Shown: positions 8,920 to 19,101, numbered from the stretch's first letter. The stretch: 44,178 nt of DNA from CAZGNZ01 sp964527215 (GCA_964527215.1 CAZGNZ010000039.1:1-44178), one strand, 5' to 3'. Notes: generated by a model from the sequence alone, not told the origin. Numbers and translations are program-made.

Positions 8920-11229
8920 TTATTTTATCAGTATGGCTTTTTGAGAACTCATGTAATGTTTGTACTGCAGCTTCACGATGTATATACCACTTGGGAAACC
9001 GTCCGCGTTCCAGAGGTATTCGTTGTATCCCGGTGACAGGGATCGTTGGTCTAATTTAATATCGTGAATCAATCTGCCCTGCATGTTATAAATGGATATT
9101 TCGACGTTTCCGGCAGCAGGTATTTCAAAGCCAATGGCTGTTGAGGGATTAAACGGGTTGGGGTAGGGCGGATGGATTTTGAACTGCTGCGGAATCCAGT
9201 CTGTTTCAGTCAGGGAAAGTAAATCAATGTTGGCAGAGCCCGGTGTCGGGCTCTCAAAATATTGCCATTCGGCTGCCCCGTCACTGATTCTTCCGAAGGA
9301 AACATCTGTGGTCTGAGGACCGAAATCAATATGATCGGCAAGGGTGCCGTCATCACGGAACAACGCAAGGGTTTCACCGCCGGCAGACAGTTTAAAGCTG
9401 CAGTGGAAATCACCCTGGATTGTATCATTGTCCGCCCAGAACAGGAGATAGCCGCCGGCCGGAATTTCCACTTCCGGGAGCGGCCATTTGCCGGGCTCAT
9501 CAAGATCATCGGTTAAAGTGTATCCCGATAAATCAACAGGGGTGTCCCGAGTGTTGTACAGCTCGATCCAGTCGTCAAATTCACCGAATTCATCGGCATG
9601 GGAGGTATCATTCGCGGCCAGAAATTCATTGACGGCAATGGTGGGTGTCATGTTCACGGTGAAAAACTCATACTCCGCCCGAACCGGCAGAAATGCCGCG
9701 GCATCCTGGTTCTGAGCAAATAGATAATACTCCAGATACCCGGCGTCGGGGGTCACCGTGACCCCGTACTGACCATCGTTCGGCAGACCGTCATCATGCG
9801 CGCCGTCGTCAAACATTTCCAGTTTTTCAAAAACGGACAGGTGATCAGTGCGCAGGGATAAATATACTTCGTCGGCATTGGAAACCTCTGCAAGAAAGAG
9901 GATTTCAGTGCCCGGTTCAGGGTCATTCGGACTGCAGGAAACAGACAAAACAATTGGGGCAGCCGCCTGGAATTCAAGCTCCGAGCTGAGGTAATCGATC
10001 CGCGTTTCCATCAGCTGCGTGATGCCGACAATGGCACTGCTGCCGGGCCCCCCTCCGCCTCCGACAGAGCTGTATATATTATTGGTAAACTCGGAATAGC
10101 TGTAAAATTTATTGGGATCCGCCTGAACGTCCCCGTCAATGATTTCCTGAATTTCCAGCGCTCTGTCCAGATACCAGCCATTGCTGAAATTTTCGTCCAG
10201 AATGGTTTTCATGTGTGCGATATACACACGCTGATTTTCGGGCTGGTCCAAAATCCTGCTGATGACGGGATATTCGTCCTCATAGAGATTGAGAAACGGA
10301 TCAAGATGCTGCAGCTGGTAAACGTTCTGAGGACCGCCGCTCTGCAGCATGGTGAAGACCCCGAAACACTCGTTCAGATCCCAGGGAATCGGATTGAATC
10401 GTTCTGAAGCGTCATGAAAAAGATAATGATTCTGGGGATTGTTAATGGGACCGTCTAGGTTGACCAGCAGGTTCTGAAAGGCCAGAAACCACAGATGACG
10501 GTCGAGATTCAGCACCTGATCCACCTGGATGTTATGGTTGTTCAATGTATCCAGAAATCCAATCAGCGTATTCCATCCCGTGTCTGATTCAATATGGTAA
10601 TAATCCAAATAATCGGTGGAGTCGGTTCCGAAATATTCCCATACACCTCCCATTGATCCGGGAGGCAAATCACCAATCTCGCCTTTGAACCGGACATTGT
10701 CATCCGTGGAAAAATGGGTCCGGCTGAAAAATTTGTCCACATCCTGATTGCTGGTATAGAGACCGATGTAACTGTTGTTGACATAGACATTTGCATAATT
10801 GGACAGGCTCGCGGGGAAATATTTCCGGGCGATTTCATACCCCAGGGGCTCACGGACAAAGGAGGGATCCTTGAAACAGTTGGCCAGCTTCAGGGTGCCG
10901 AACCCGTCAATTTCCTGATCCTCAAAAATGGTATCCAGTTTAATGTTGAAAGGATTTTTTACCTGATTTGAGTTGTAGGAGCTGTTGCCTTTGTACCGGA
11001 CGCCGACACTGTCAAAAAAAGTACCGTTAATGATGGCTGTTCCCACAAGTCGTTCTTCCTGACCAGCAGCCATCAAATTATCAAGCAGCTGGTCCCAGTT
11101 GTCTGCCTCAAAGGTTATTTCGATGGTGTTTACTGTCTGGATATCATAAAACGACTGTGCAGAAAGCAGTGGGATATAACAGGTTAAAAAGAATAATACA
11201 CCGATTCCGATGGGTGCTGATCTGTTCAT
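8920..11229 (-). CDS. CotH-family exported protein with lamin-tail domain and T9SS-type sorting domain
   Basis: I chose the ATG at 11229 because a GGAG sequence lies six bases upstream and the product then starts with a clean signal peptide, MNRSAPIGIGVLFFLTCYIP, cut near L-S-A/Q. An upstream in-frame start at 11304 would add 25 unlikely residues. After the signal comes a CotH kinase-like region (about 25-390), including VRYKGNSSYN, LKLANCFKDPSFVRE and PWDLNECFG. A lamin-tail domain follows at about 534-645 (VNEFLAANDT...DDWIELYN). The C-terminal ~85 residues are a sorting/FlgD-like Ig domain with PPYPNPFNPS and a lysine-ending tail. CotH proteins include atypical protein kinases on Bacillus spores. 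In FCB bacteria they are common as secreted surface proteins, often with polysaccharide-related partners. Kinase activity is not shown here. Confidence 0.88.
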   Translation of the reverse strand: MNRSAPIGIGVLFFLTCYIPLLSAQSFYDIQTVNTIEITFEADNWDQLLDNLMAAGQEERLVGTAIINGTFFDSVGVRYKGNSSYNSNQVKNPFNIKLDTIFEDQEIDGFGTLKLANCFKDPSFVREPLGYEIARKYFPASLSNYANVYVNNSYIGLYTSNQDVDKFFSRTHFSTDDNVRFKGEIGDLPPGSMGGVWEYFGTDSTDYLDYYHIESDTGWNTLIGFLDTLNNHNIQVDQVLNLDRHLWFLAFQNLLVNLDGPINNPQNHYLFHDASERFNPIPWDLNECFGVFTMLQSGGPQNVYQLQHLDPFLNLYEDEYPVISRILDQPENQRVYIAHMKTILDENFSNGWYLDRALEIQEIIDGDVQADPNKFYSYSEFTNNIYSSVGGGGGPGSSAIVGITQLMETRIDYLSSELEFQAAAPIVLSVSCSPNDPEPGTEILFLAEVSNADEVYLSLRTDHLSVFEKLEMFDDGAHDDGLPNDGQYGVTVTPDAGYLEYYLFAQNQDAAAFLPVRAEYEFFTVNMTPTIAVNEFLAANDTSHADEFGEFDDWIELYNTRDTPVDLSGYTLTDDLDEPGKWPLPEVEIPAGGYLLFWADNDTIQGDFHCSFKLSAGGETLALFRDDGTLADHIDFGPQTTDVSFGRISDGAAEWQYFESPTPGSANIDLLSLTETDWIPQQFKIHPPYPNPFNPSTAIGFEIPAAGNVEISIYNMQGRLIHDIKLDQRSLSPGYNEYLWNADGFPSGIYIVKLQYKHYMSSQKAILIK

Positions 11230-11300
11230 TTGAATCTCCGGGAAATTGTGTTTTGCTGCCGACATCCTATTTGACGTCAATAATATGCAGAACTTGTGCA

Positions 11301-11876
11301 TCATTTTTCCCGGGAGGCTCTGACCGGCGGGAACCGATGGTTCCGGAGTTTCCTTCTCAGCAGACGGCTGTCACCAACCAGGCTGTCCAGTTCCCGGTAG
11401 AATCCGGGTCCGTGGTTTTTGTGGACCGTATGCACCAGTTCATGGAGCAGTACATAGTCAATGAGGTCATTCGGCAGGAGCACCAGTTTTATATTCAGAC
11501 TGATATCATTGCCGGCCGAACAGCTGCCCCAGATGGTTTTCTGGGCACGGAATTTAACCTGCCGGTACCGATATCCGTATTTCTCTGCCAGAAACTGCAG
11601 TCTTGACTTGAGATACAAAACCGCCTGTTCCGAATCAATCTCAAGTTCTGCAAGGGACATCCGCAGGGGATTCTGCGGCCGGGAAGCCAGTTTCCGGCGG
11701 CACTGTGCAATCCAGCCGGACTTGCTTCGAACCAGTTTTTCCGCCTGCCGGAATGCGGCACCGTTCGGAACAGCCACTCTCACATTTCCGTCCGGTTTGA
11801 CGATAATCAGAATCCTCCGCGCACGGCTGCTTCGCTCAAAAAGAACGGGTCCCACTTCCGGAATTTGTATTTTCAT
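11301..11876 (-). CDS. YgjP/SprT-like zinc metallopeptidase (DUF45 family)
   Basis: This soluble protein of about 191 residues carries the family zinc motif HELVHTVHKNHGPGF, with His145, Glu146, His149 and the likely third ligand His155. Upstream of it is the usual KTIWGSCS block followed by N-I-K and a Y-V-L-L run. No signal peptide is seen, so it should be cytoplasmic. Family members (YgjP, M48-related) are often annotated as metal-dependent hydrolases, but their substrates are poorly known. I prefer the ATG at 11876; a GTG at 11885 adds three residues, and neither start has a strong ribosome binding site. The stop lies about 70 bp upstream of the CotH gene on the same strand, so the two may be cotranscribed. 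Confidence 0.85.
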   Translation of the reverse strand: MKIQIPEVGPVLFERSSRARRILIIVKPDGNVRVAVPNGAAFRQAEKLVRSKSGWIAQCRRKLASRPQNPLRMSLAELEIDSEQAVLYLKSRLQFLAEKYGYRYRQVKFRAQKTIWGSCSAGNDISLNIKLVLLPNDLIDYVLLHELVHTVHKNHGPGFYRELDSLVGDSRLLRRKLRNHRFPPVRASREK

Positions 11877-11885
11877 GGATTTCAC

Positions 11886-12386
11886 GGACGGGAAAAATAC
11901 TTCTGAATATCCATGGAATCCGATATCCGATTGATGAATAAATCCAGGTACAAGCCCAGCTGTCCAAAATAATTTTAATCCGGTTCGAGACCGACTGACT
12001 TACCCACGATCGTAGATGGATTTCAGCAAAAAATTTGAAAACTGCCCTCATGTGAGGCGCACTTAATTTTTGGTTAACGTGATTGAAAGCTTGAAATTGG
12101 ATCGTTTATTTTTTTGATATGAATATACCGTTTCGCCCAAATTCATAGACTCAGGTAAGCAGATATGCAGTTTGTATCTGATTAAAACATTTATGGTCAA
12201 CAATGAACGGGTTTTCAATAAAAGGTTTTGGACGGATGTGAGATACACTGGTGCAGCGAAATCATATTTTGATACACCCTGATATCCGGATGGCGGTTTA
12301 AATTACTGCCGGGTTCCGGTCAATATTCCCATCTGACCAGAATTTCTATCCGCCTGTCCAATGACCAAAATAAAGTTTCAGAGTTA
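11886..12386. other. Intergenic stretch between divergent genes
   Basis: Nothing coding can be supported between the metallopeptidase start and repeat copy A. A GGTTCGAGACC string near 11980 resembles a tRNA T-loop, but the flanking stem does not pair and no cloverleaf can be built. Promoters for the two divergent genes presumably lie here, but I cannot place them. Confidence 0.5.
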
Positions 12387-12613
12387 ATCCGGATATTTCA
12401 TGAGACTTCGTGATGAGATGATGAAAATGATTGATTCTAAAAGGCATATGAAGAAAAATGAGTGAAATCGTACTGGACAGTACATTGAGAACATTTTTCG
12501 AGTAGAATTGAAAATCCGTCTCCTGACGGACGCTGTAGAATTGAGCAGATCCGTCATCGTCCGGAAAATGCGAAGCATTTACGCATAGATATTCTCATGA
12601 AATATTCGGGTTA
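12387..12613 (-). repeat. Dispersed inverted-repeat element, copy A (full length, best preserved)
   Basis: The two ends are clear terminal inverted repeats: CCGGATATTTCATGAGA at the left, and at the right the reverse complement of CCGAATATTTCATGAGA. TTAA stands directly outside or at the end of both, which may be a target duplication or part of the repeat. Internal hairpins are AAATGC/GCATTT (12566-12580), TCCGTC/GACGGA (12515-12530) and GTACTG/CAGTAC (12470-12483). The right end lies 44 bp before the preferred start of the MORN-repeat gene. No transposase is encoded. Confidence 0.85.
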
Positions 12614-12657
12614 AGGAAGATACAACGGTCCGTTTATCAAAAATGAGGTATCCTGAA

Positions 12658-14067
12658 ATGCATCAATTTTTAATATACTGCATAATACTGTTTACGGGTC
12701 TGTTTCCTGCACTGACGCAGGAACTGAGCGAAGGCTGTATTTCGGGAGACTGCCAAACCGGCTCCGGTGTTTACTATTATGAAAGCTACGGGAAATTTAT
12801 CGGACAGTTTGTTTCCGGTGTCCGTGAAGGACACGGTACATTCATCTTCAACAACGGTGCAGTATACGTGGGTAATTTTTCCGGAGGGATGTTCAGCGGC
12901 ACCGGCATTATGTATTACCCTGACGGCGGATTGTATCACGGAGAGTTTACAGAGGATGTACCCGATGGTCAGGGCACCTATACATATCCGGACGGATCAA
13001 CGTACAAGGGTGGCTGGAAAGAGGGTTCGTTCAACGGATACGGAATTTTAACGACAAGCGGCGGTGAAACACAGTCCGGCTTTTTCCTGAACGGAGAATA
13101 CATGCCAAAGATGGAAAAGGAAACACAAACAGAGCCCGTTCCAATGGATGAAGACGCTTTCTGCCGGACAATCCATCAGTTGGTGGAAATGAAGGAAACC
13201 AGTTTTGAAATCATCAAAGGGCGTCTGCTTCGGGAAGAAGGAGAACTCATCGTTTCCCGGGATTATGAAGTTTTGCTGCAGCTGCCGGGAGCCGTCGAAA
13301 ATACACTGACCGGTATATTCGGTCTCAGTTATTATTCTGATCTGGGCACCTATGACATGTGGGAAATACAATCGGAATTCGACCGCTACCGCACCCTGAT
13401 TTCCCAATGCCTGCCGGATTACTACCACCATCTGAAGAATACCGGCAGTCTGAATCAGAAACTTGAATCCGGGATGCTGTTTCCTGACGGTTACAGTGAA
13501 CATTTCATCAAGCTCTACATGAATGAAACAGACGATGGTATCACGCTGGGATTTCTGGTTTTCGGCGGTTCGCACAACCGGATTCGCACCATAGATTACA
13601 CCGGTGGATCCGGAGATGAGGTGTTTGACCGGAATATCAGAACCATTCTGGCAGCGGCACCGGATAAATTCAGTCGGGTGCAGGGCACCAAACATGAATC
13701 GGAGGATATTTTCTGGGGCACTACCAGTTGGGAAGTGACTGCTCCGCTGCCGAATGCTGACTGTGAAATCGAATTTGGAATTCTGGAACCGGTTTCATGC
13801 CGGTATGAGGATGCCCCTGATTATGAGAGTGCCGTGATTCAGTTTAACGGTTTGCTGGAAAAACTGAAACGGGGGCTGGGGAACGAGTATATTTATATTA
13901 TGCAGCCGCCTTCCCGTGACGAGCCCAACGGCAGGGCAGTTTTCTGTCACAGGGACGAAGAGCATGCAGAAGACACTGCTGTTGTAAAACTGCAAATGCT
14001 GGAATTGTCTTCAGAGAGCTACCTGATTAAAATATCCTTCGACTATTCCTTTTTCGGATTGCTCTGA
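12658..14067 (+). CDS. Exported MORN-repeat protein
   Basis: From the ATG at 12658 the protein has 469 residues. This start is supported by GAGG about ten bases upstream and gives the signal peptide MHQFLIYCIILFTGLFPA. An ATG at 12643 would add five residues. The mature N-terminus is probably near A-L-T/Q. Residues ~30-140 hold at least four MORN repeats, for example YVGNFSGGMFSGTGIMYYP, YHGEFTEDVPDGQGTYTYP and YKGGWKEGSFNGYGILTT. The remaining ~320 residues match no family that I recognise. MORN repeats act as membrane-lipid or protein-binding scaffolds, and here the protein would be periplasmic or surface-exposed. The gene converges on the deaminase gene, with only 15 bp between stops. Confidence 0.8.
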   Translation: MHQFLIYCIILFTGLFPALTQELSEGCISGDCQTGSGVYYYESYGKFIGQFVSGVREGHGTFIFNNGAVYVGNFSGGMFSGTGIMYYPDGGLYHGEFTEDVPDGQGTYTYPDGSTYKGGWKEGSFNGYGILTTSGGETQSGFFLNGEYMPKMEKETQTEPVPMDEDAFCRTIHQLVEMKETSFEIIKGRLLREEGELIVSRDYEVLLQLPGAVENTLTGIFGLSYYSDLGTYDMWEIQSEFDRYRTLISQCLPDYYHHLKNTGSLNQKLESGMLFPDGYSEHFIKLYMNETDDGITLGFLVFGGSHNRIRTIDYTGGSGDEVFDRNIRTILAAAPDKFSRVQGTKHESEDIFWGTTSWEVTAPLPNADCEIEFGILEPVSCRYEDAPDYESAVIQFNGLLEKLKRGLGNEYIYIMQPPSRDEPNGRAVFCHRDEEHAEDTAVVKLQMLELSSESYLIKISFDYSFFGLL

Positions 14068-14082
14068 TCCTGCAGGCTGCTG

Positions 14083-14556
14083 TTACTGGTCAGGGTATGA
14101 TTCAACTTCATGTTGGATGATCGTCAGATCAATCCCCGCCTTTTTGAAAATTTCCACTGAATCACCGCCGGCATGATACATTCTCTGTGCCACAACCCTT
14201 TTGATTCCGCAGGAAACAATCAGCATGGCGCACACCCGGCAGGGAACCATGGTGCAGTAGACAGTGGCGCTGTCCAGCTCTATGCCGTTGCGGGCTGCCT
14301 GACAAATTGCGTTTTGTTCTGCGTGAATCGTGCGGACACAGTGCTGCCTGATTTCCCCGTCCTCGTCAAATTCTTTTCTCAGAAGGTGCCCCGCATCGTC
14401 ACAATGAGGAAATCCGGGAGGGGATCCGACATAGCCTGTGGCAATAATGCGATTGTCGCGGGTGATGATGCAGCCGCTTTTTCCACGGTCACAGGTACCC
14501 CGGGTGGCAACAATGGATACAACTTTCAGAAAATACTCATCCCAGTCCGGACGCAT
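14083..14556 (-). CDS. dCMP deaminase / cytidine deaminase-family zinc enzyme
   Basis: The 157-residue cytoplasmic enzyme carries the zinc-deaminase signature: HAE (78-80) with the catalytic Glu, and PCRVC (105-109) with two Cys ligands. The spacing and the N-terminal block (W-D-E-Y-F, GKSGCIITRDNRIIATGY) fit deoxycytidylate deaminases (ComEB type), which make dUMP for thymidylate synthesis. The start is well supported by AGGAAAG six bases before the ATG. It stands alone on the minus strand, convergent with the MORN gene. Another nucleoside deaminase function is possible but less likely given the length and motif spacing. Confidence 0.92.
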   Translation of the reverse strand: MRPDWDEYFLKVVSIVATRGTCDRGKSGCIITRDNRIIATGYVGSPPGFPHCDDAGHLLRKEFDEDGEIRQHCVRTIHAEQNAICQAARNGIELDSATVYCTMVPCRVCAMLIVSCGIKRVVAQRMYHAGGDSVEIFKKAGIDLTIIQHEVESYPDQ

Positions 14557-15003
14557 ACTGCTTTCCTTTGCATTTTCGGTTATTTACTGCAGAGCAAATT
14601 TGATCAGATCCATCCATTTCACGGAACATGAATTGTAGGCTGATATCAAAATTATAATCTGTCTGATGCCTGTCCGTTCAGCAGAATTGACGGTCATGTG
14701 CCCGGCTCGCCGGCCGTGACCCTGCAGAAGCGCAATGAATTTCCTCGCCCGTCAGCTGACGGGTGAGGTATCATTAGTGATATAATCATTTTTCATTTCG
14801 CCGCCGCGCCAAATGGCGGATTCAAAATTAACGACTGAACGATAAGGAATATCCTTGCGCAGCACCTGTGTGCACACTCCCGGATCAGGAATCAATACAC
14901 CTTCTGCCAACTTACTACCATTCCTTTTGAAACATTATGTAAATTTGCCCTGCCCAATTTCCTATTTTTCCTATTTTTACCGAAATTGTCTGGAGGTTGA
15001 TTA
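14557..15003. other. Intergenic region between divergent genes
   Basis: This 447-bp gap holds a weak hairpin at about 14801-14823 that ends in the 13-mer TGGCGGATTCAAA shared with the ppc hairpin. Near its end it holds a strong ribosome binding site (GGAGG at about 14993-14997) for the kinase gene. Nothing coding is supported. The AT-rich stretch at about 14925-14985 is a plausible promoter zone for the kinase. Confidence 0.5.
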
Positions 15004-18000
15004 ATGTACCGGATCATTGCCGTGGCTTTGGATTCACTTCCGCGCGCATATCTGAATGACTTGTTTCACCGCATATTCCACCCAGATTCAGAAAAATCCC
15101 GGTTTCCGTTATATCTGATTTGCCTGCTGCTGCTTGCAGGAATCGTCTCGGGTCAGTCCAACTCTATCCGGTTTAAACGACTGTCCCGTGAAGAGGGATT
15201 ATCCCACAGCAACGTATATTCAATTATTCAGGACCAGCAGGGATTCCTGTGGTTTGGGACGCCGGACGGAATGAATAAGTATAACGGGTTCAATTTTACC
15301 GTGATGCAGAATGATCCGCTGAACCCCAACTCGGTCCCCAACAACAATACCGGGAATCTGTACCTTGATTCCAAAGGCATTATCTGGATTGGAACCTGGG
15401 GCGGCGGTCTGATTCGATTCGATCCCGTATTTGAAAAATTCAACCAGTTTCTGAATGATCCTGAAGATGCCTGCAGCATCAGTGATGATCGGGTACAGTC
15501 CCTGTTCGAAGATTCATCCGGAAATTACTGGTTCGGCACTTATTTCGGCGGCTTGAATCGCTATGATCCGCAAACAGGCTGTTTTCACAGTTATCAGCAC
15601 GATGAATCGGATTCCGGCACCATCAGCCATAACCGGATCTGGGGTATTGTGGAAGATCACTTCGGAATGCTCTGGCTGGCGACCAGCTTCGGATTGAACC
15701 GCTTCGATCCCGAGACGGAGACGTTTCAGTCTTTTTATAAGTCGGGTCCTGAAACAGAAAGTCTGAGGGATAATCTTATCAGGGCATTGATGGTTTCATC
15801 CGAAGGTGATTTATGGATTGCCACACAGAGCGGCATCAACCGCATGGATCCGCAAACCCTTAAAATACAAACCATCGGCAGCCCGAAGAGTGATCCCTTG
15901 TTTTATATACAGTCCAATGCGCTGATGGAGGATCGGAACGGCATTATATGGATTGGGACCAATGAAGGCATTATGCGCTATAACCCCAAAAGTGGCGAGT
16001 ACTCAAACTACACCAATGCTGTGGACGATTTTCAAAGCCTCAGCTGCAACAGGGTGCGTTCCATTTTTGAAGATCGATCCGGCGTGATCTGGGTCGGCAC
16101 CAAAATCGGTATCAGCTTCTTCAACAATAAACCCGATAAGTTTGATTTCTATACGCACCTGGCTTCTGATTCCAATACCCTGAGCGCACACGGTGTTTTT
16201 ACTCTATACGAAGACAGCCACGGCATGATCTGGGTAGGTACCAACAACGGCGGAGTGAATCGGTTTAATCCGAAAACGGGAGAATTCCGGCGCTACTGTC
16301 ATGAAATTGGAAATCCGGCCAGTCTGATCGATAACGAGGTTCATGCAATCATTGAAAACAGGAAAGGACTGTTCTGGGTTGGAACCGCCCGGGGCCTGGA
16401 CCTCCTTGATCCAAAATCAGGGATATTAAAGCACTACACCGAAAAAAACCCGGATGCCGTGGTACCGCGGTTCAAGGAAATTCGAGCACTTCACGAAGAC
16501 CGGAATGGGAATCTGATAATCGGGACATATAAACACGGTCTGCAGGTTTGGAACATCGATACCGGTGAAATGAAAGTTTATCTGCCAGACCCGAACACAC
16601 CGGGGACCATCAGTCATCGTGAAATTTGGTCGGTTTTTGAAGATCGTGATGGGACTGTCTGGATTGGAACCGGAAATGGATTAAACCGCTGGGACCGCAA
16701 AAATGACCGATTTTATCATATTGCCTTTGATCCAAATGATCCCAGAAGCCTGGTTGGACAAAGGGTGCACTGCATTTTTCAAGACAAAGCCGGGAATTTC
16801 TGGATCGGAACGGATGAAGCACTGAATTTCTGGGATGGACATTCCAGACATTTTACCCACTTCACCCAGAAAGACGGTCTGCCCAATGAAAATATCCTTG
16901 CCATCCTTGAAGATGCGGATGGAAATCTCTGGCTGAGTACAAACCGCGGCCTGTCAAAGTTTGATCCCGCTGCCAATACTTTCTGGAATTATGATGTGGA
17001 CGACGGCCTCCAGAGTAAAGAATTCTATGCCGGTTCCGCATTGAAAACCCGCAACAACATCATGTATTTTGGCGGTATTAACGGATTTAACTGTTTTTCA
17101 CCCGACAGTGTAAAGCTGAACTCTGAACATCAGAATGTGGTTCTGACTGCATATAAGGAATTCGGAAAGCCGGTAAAATTTGATCGTTCCGTGTCAACAC
17201 TGGAACAGATTGAAATCTCTTATCAGGTGGACTTTTTTGAATTTGAGTTTGCCGCTTTGGATTATACGGCACCGGACAAAACGCAATATGCATACAAACT
17301 TGAGGGATTTGACCGGCACTACAACTACATTGGAAACCGGCACACCGCCAGCTATACCAATCTGGGGGGCGGGGAATATACGTTTAAGGTAATTGCATCA
17401 AACAATGACGGCATATGGAGTGACGAAAGCCTGTCCATCAAGGTCACAATCGATACACCGCCCTGGAAAACCTGGTGGGCCTATCTCCTGTACATTGTTA
17501 TTCTGATTGTCATGGTATCGTTTGCCATACACTTCCGGTCCCTGAACTTGAAACGGCAGCTTAAATTCAGAGAAAAATCCAACCGACTTCTGGAACAGAA
17601 AGTCAAATCGAGAACCAATGAACTCCTGGTTGCAAAAGAACAGGCGGAACAGGCCAGTCATGCAAAAAGCGCATTTCTGGCCAACATGAGTCATGAACTC
17701 CGATCTCCCCTGAATGCAATCCTGGGATTCACCCGTCTCATGCAGCGCAGTCCGGAGCTGTCAACAAATGCCAGAGAACAGGTAAACATTATATACCGCA
17801 GCGGTGAGCATCTGCTCACACTGATTGATCAGGTTCTGGATCTGTCAAAAATTGAGGCAGGCCGAACTTCCATTGACACTGCCGGATTCGACCTGCATGA
17901 AATGCTGAATAATCTTCGGGACATGTTTTTGCTCAAGGCGGACGAAAAGCAGCTGGAACTGGTTGTACATATCCATTCCTCGGTTCCGCAGTTCATTTCA

Positions 18001-19101
18001 ACGGATGAAGTAAAGCTGAGACAGGTTCTCATCAATCTGCTCAGCAATGCTTTGAAGTTTACCGAGCAGGGCAGTGTGACGCTCTCTGCACGCATTCCGG
18101 AAACCGCGCAAAGCTGTGAAACTGCCAGACTGCGGCTGGACCACCCTGTCTGTATTGAATTTGAAATTACGGATACAGGGCCCGGAATCCCTGACAAGGA
18201 AATGGATAAGTTGTTTGAGGTATTCGGCCAAACGACGACGGGTATGGAATCCCGGGAAGGAACGGGTCTGGGACTGCCGTTGAGTCAGAAATTTATACAG
18301 CTTCTTGGCGGGAATATCAAGGTGGAAAGCCAGGTCGGTGTCGGATCTGTTTTTACCTTCATGATTGCTGTGGAAAATTTGAGTATGGTGGGAATGAAAT
18401 CCGATGATGAGCCCCAAACCGTGGTTGGACTGCTCCCACATCAGCATAAGTACCGTATTCTCATTGCCGATGATCAGATGTCAAACAGACAGCTTCTGGT
18501 TCAGCTGCTTAATGAGTTAAATACGGAGACTTCCGGGTTCACGCTGAGAATCGCAGAAAATGGTCTGCAGGCTGTGGAAATTTGCAGGGAATTCCGACCG
18601 GAACTGGTCCTTATGGACATCCGAATGCCGGTGATGGACGGCTACCAGGCGACCAGCCGGATTAAAAGTTATCCTGAACTCAGGAATACCGCGGTCATTG
18701 CCCTGACGGCCAGTGCCTTTGAAGAGGAACGAGCTCAAATCCTTGAAAACGGATGCGATGATTTTCTGCAGAAGCCCATTAAAGAGCAGGAGCTTTACCG
18801 TCTGCTAACCAAATATCTTGGTGTTCGGTTTCTATATGAAGAAACGGTTCAGGGATATCACCCGGATCAGTCGGATATTCGCGAAATAGACAGGGAAAAG
18901 CTAAATAATCTTCCGGACAATGTTCTGACAGATCTCCATAAGGGTGCTGAATCGGTAGACATGCATATACTTGGAAATGTCATTGACCAAATCCGTGATC
19001 TTGATGCTGATCTGGCAGAAAATCTGGAAGCCATGATCAATGATTTCCGGTATGAAGACATCCTGAACGCGATCAATGAAAAGCCGGGAGTTTCCAACTG
19101 A
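15004..19101 (+). CDS. Two-component regulator propeller hybrid histidine kinase/response regulator
   Basis: The 1365-residue inner-membrane sensor has an N-terminal hydrophobic segment ending G-I-V-S-G/Q. Two seven-bladed propellers of Reg_prop repeats follow at about 57-700, with repeats of the form EDRDGTVWIGTGNGLNRWD. Next are a Y_Y_Y domain (about 740-812), a membrane span (about 820-843) and a coiled-coil linker. HisKA carries the phosphoacceptor His897 in SHELRSPLN. The ATPase has N (LINLLSNALKF), G1 (DTGPGIP) and G2 (GTGLGLPLS) boxes. A receiver has Asp1205 in LVLMDIRMP, and a helical tail follows (about 1285-1365). Unlike classical HTCS proteins it has no AraC-type DNA-binding domain, so output presumably passes to a separate protein, most simply the response regulator encoded downstream. 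The start is fixed by GGAGG before the ATG. The ligand is unknown; carbohydrates are typical for the family. Confidence 0.93.
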   Translation: MYRIIAVALDSLPRAYLNDLFHRIFHPDSEKSRFPLYLICLLLLAGIVSGQSNSIRFKRLSREEGLSHSNVYSIIQDQQGFLWFGTPDGMNKYNGFNFTVMQNDPLNPNSVPNNNTGNLYLDSKGIIWIGTWGGGLIRFDPVFEKFNQFLNDPEDACSISDDRVQSLFEDSSGNYWFGTYFGGLNRYDPQTGCFHSYQHDESDSGTISHNRIWGIVEDHFGMLWLATSFGLNRFDPETETFQSFYKSGPETESLRDNLIRALMVSSEGDLWIATQSGINRMDPQTLKIQTIGSPKSDPLFYIQSNALMEDRNGIIWIGTNEGIMRYNPKSGEYSNYTNAVDDFQSLSCNRVRSIFEDRSGVIWVGTKIGISFFNNKPDKFDFYTHLASDSNTLSAHGVFTLYEDSHGMIWVGTNNGGVNRFNPKTGEFRRYCHEIGNPASLIDNEVHAIIENRKGLFWVGTARGLDLLDPKSGILKHYTEKNPDAVVPRFKEIRALHEDRNGNLIIGTYKHGLQVWNIDTGEMKVYLPDPNTPGTISHREIWSVFEDRDGTVWIGTGNGLNRWDRKNDRFYHIAFDPNDPRSLVGQRVHCIFQDKAGNFWIGTDEALNFWDGHSRHFTHFTQKDGLPNENILAILEDADGNLWLSTNRGLSKFDPAANTFWNYDVDDGLQSKEFYAGSALKTRNNIMYFGGINGFNCFSPDSVKLNSEHQNVVLTAYKEFGKPVKFDRSVSTLEQIEISYQVDFFEFEFAALDYTAPDKTQYAYKLEGFDRHYNYIGNRHTASYTNLGGGEYTFKVIASNNDGIWSDESLSIKVTIDTPPWKTWWAYLLYIVILIVMVSFAIHFRSLNLKRQLKFREKSNRLLEQKVKSRTNELLVAKEQAEQASHAKSAFLANMSHELRSPLNAILGFTRLMQRSPELSTNAREQVNIIYRSGEHLLTLIDQVLDLSKIEAGRTSIDTAGFDLHEMLNNLRDMFLLKADEKQLELVVHIHSSVPQFISTDEVKLRQVLINLLSNALKFTEQGSVTLSARIPETAQSCETARLRLDHPVCIEFEITDTGPGIPDKEMDKLFEVFGQTTTGMESREGTGLGLPLSQKFIQLLGGNIKVESQVGVGSVFTFMIAVENLSMVGMKSDDEPQTVVGLLPHQHKYRILIADDQMSNRQLLVQLLNELNTETSGFTLRIAENGLQAVEICREFRPELVLMDIRMPVMDGYQATSRIKSYPELRNTAVIALTASAFEEERAQILENGCDDFLQKPIKEQELYRLLTKYLGVRFLYEETVQGYHPDQSDIREIDREKLNNLPDNVLTDLHKGAESVDMHILGNVIDQIRDLDADLAENLEAMINDFRYEDILNAINEKPGVSN

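Noticed and set aside
11965..12000. tRNA-like T-loop (GGTTCGAGACC)
   Set aside because: The arm does not pair fully and no acceptor, D or anticodon arms can be drawn around it.
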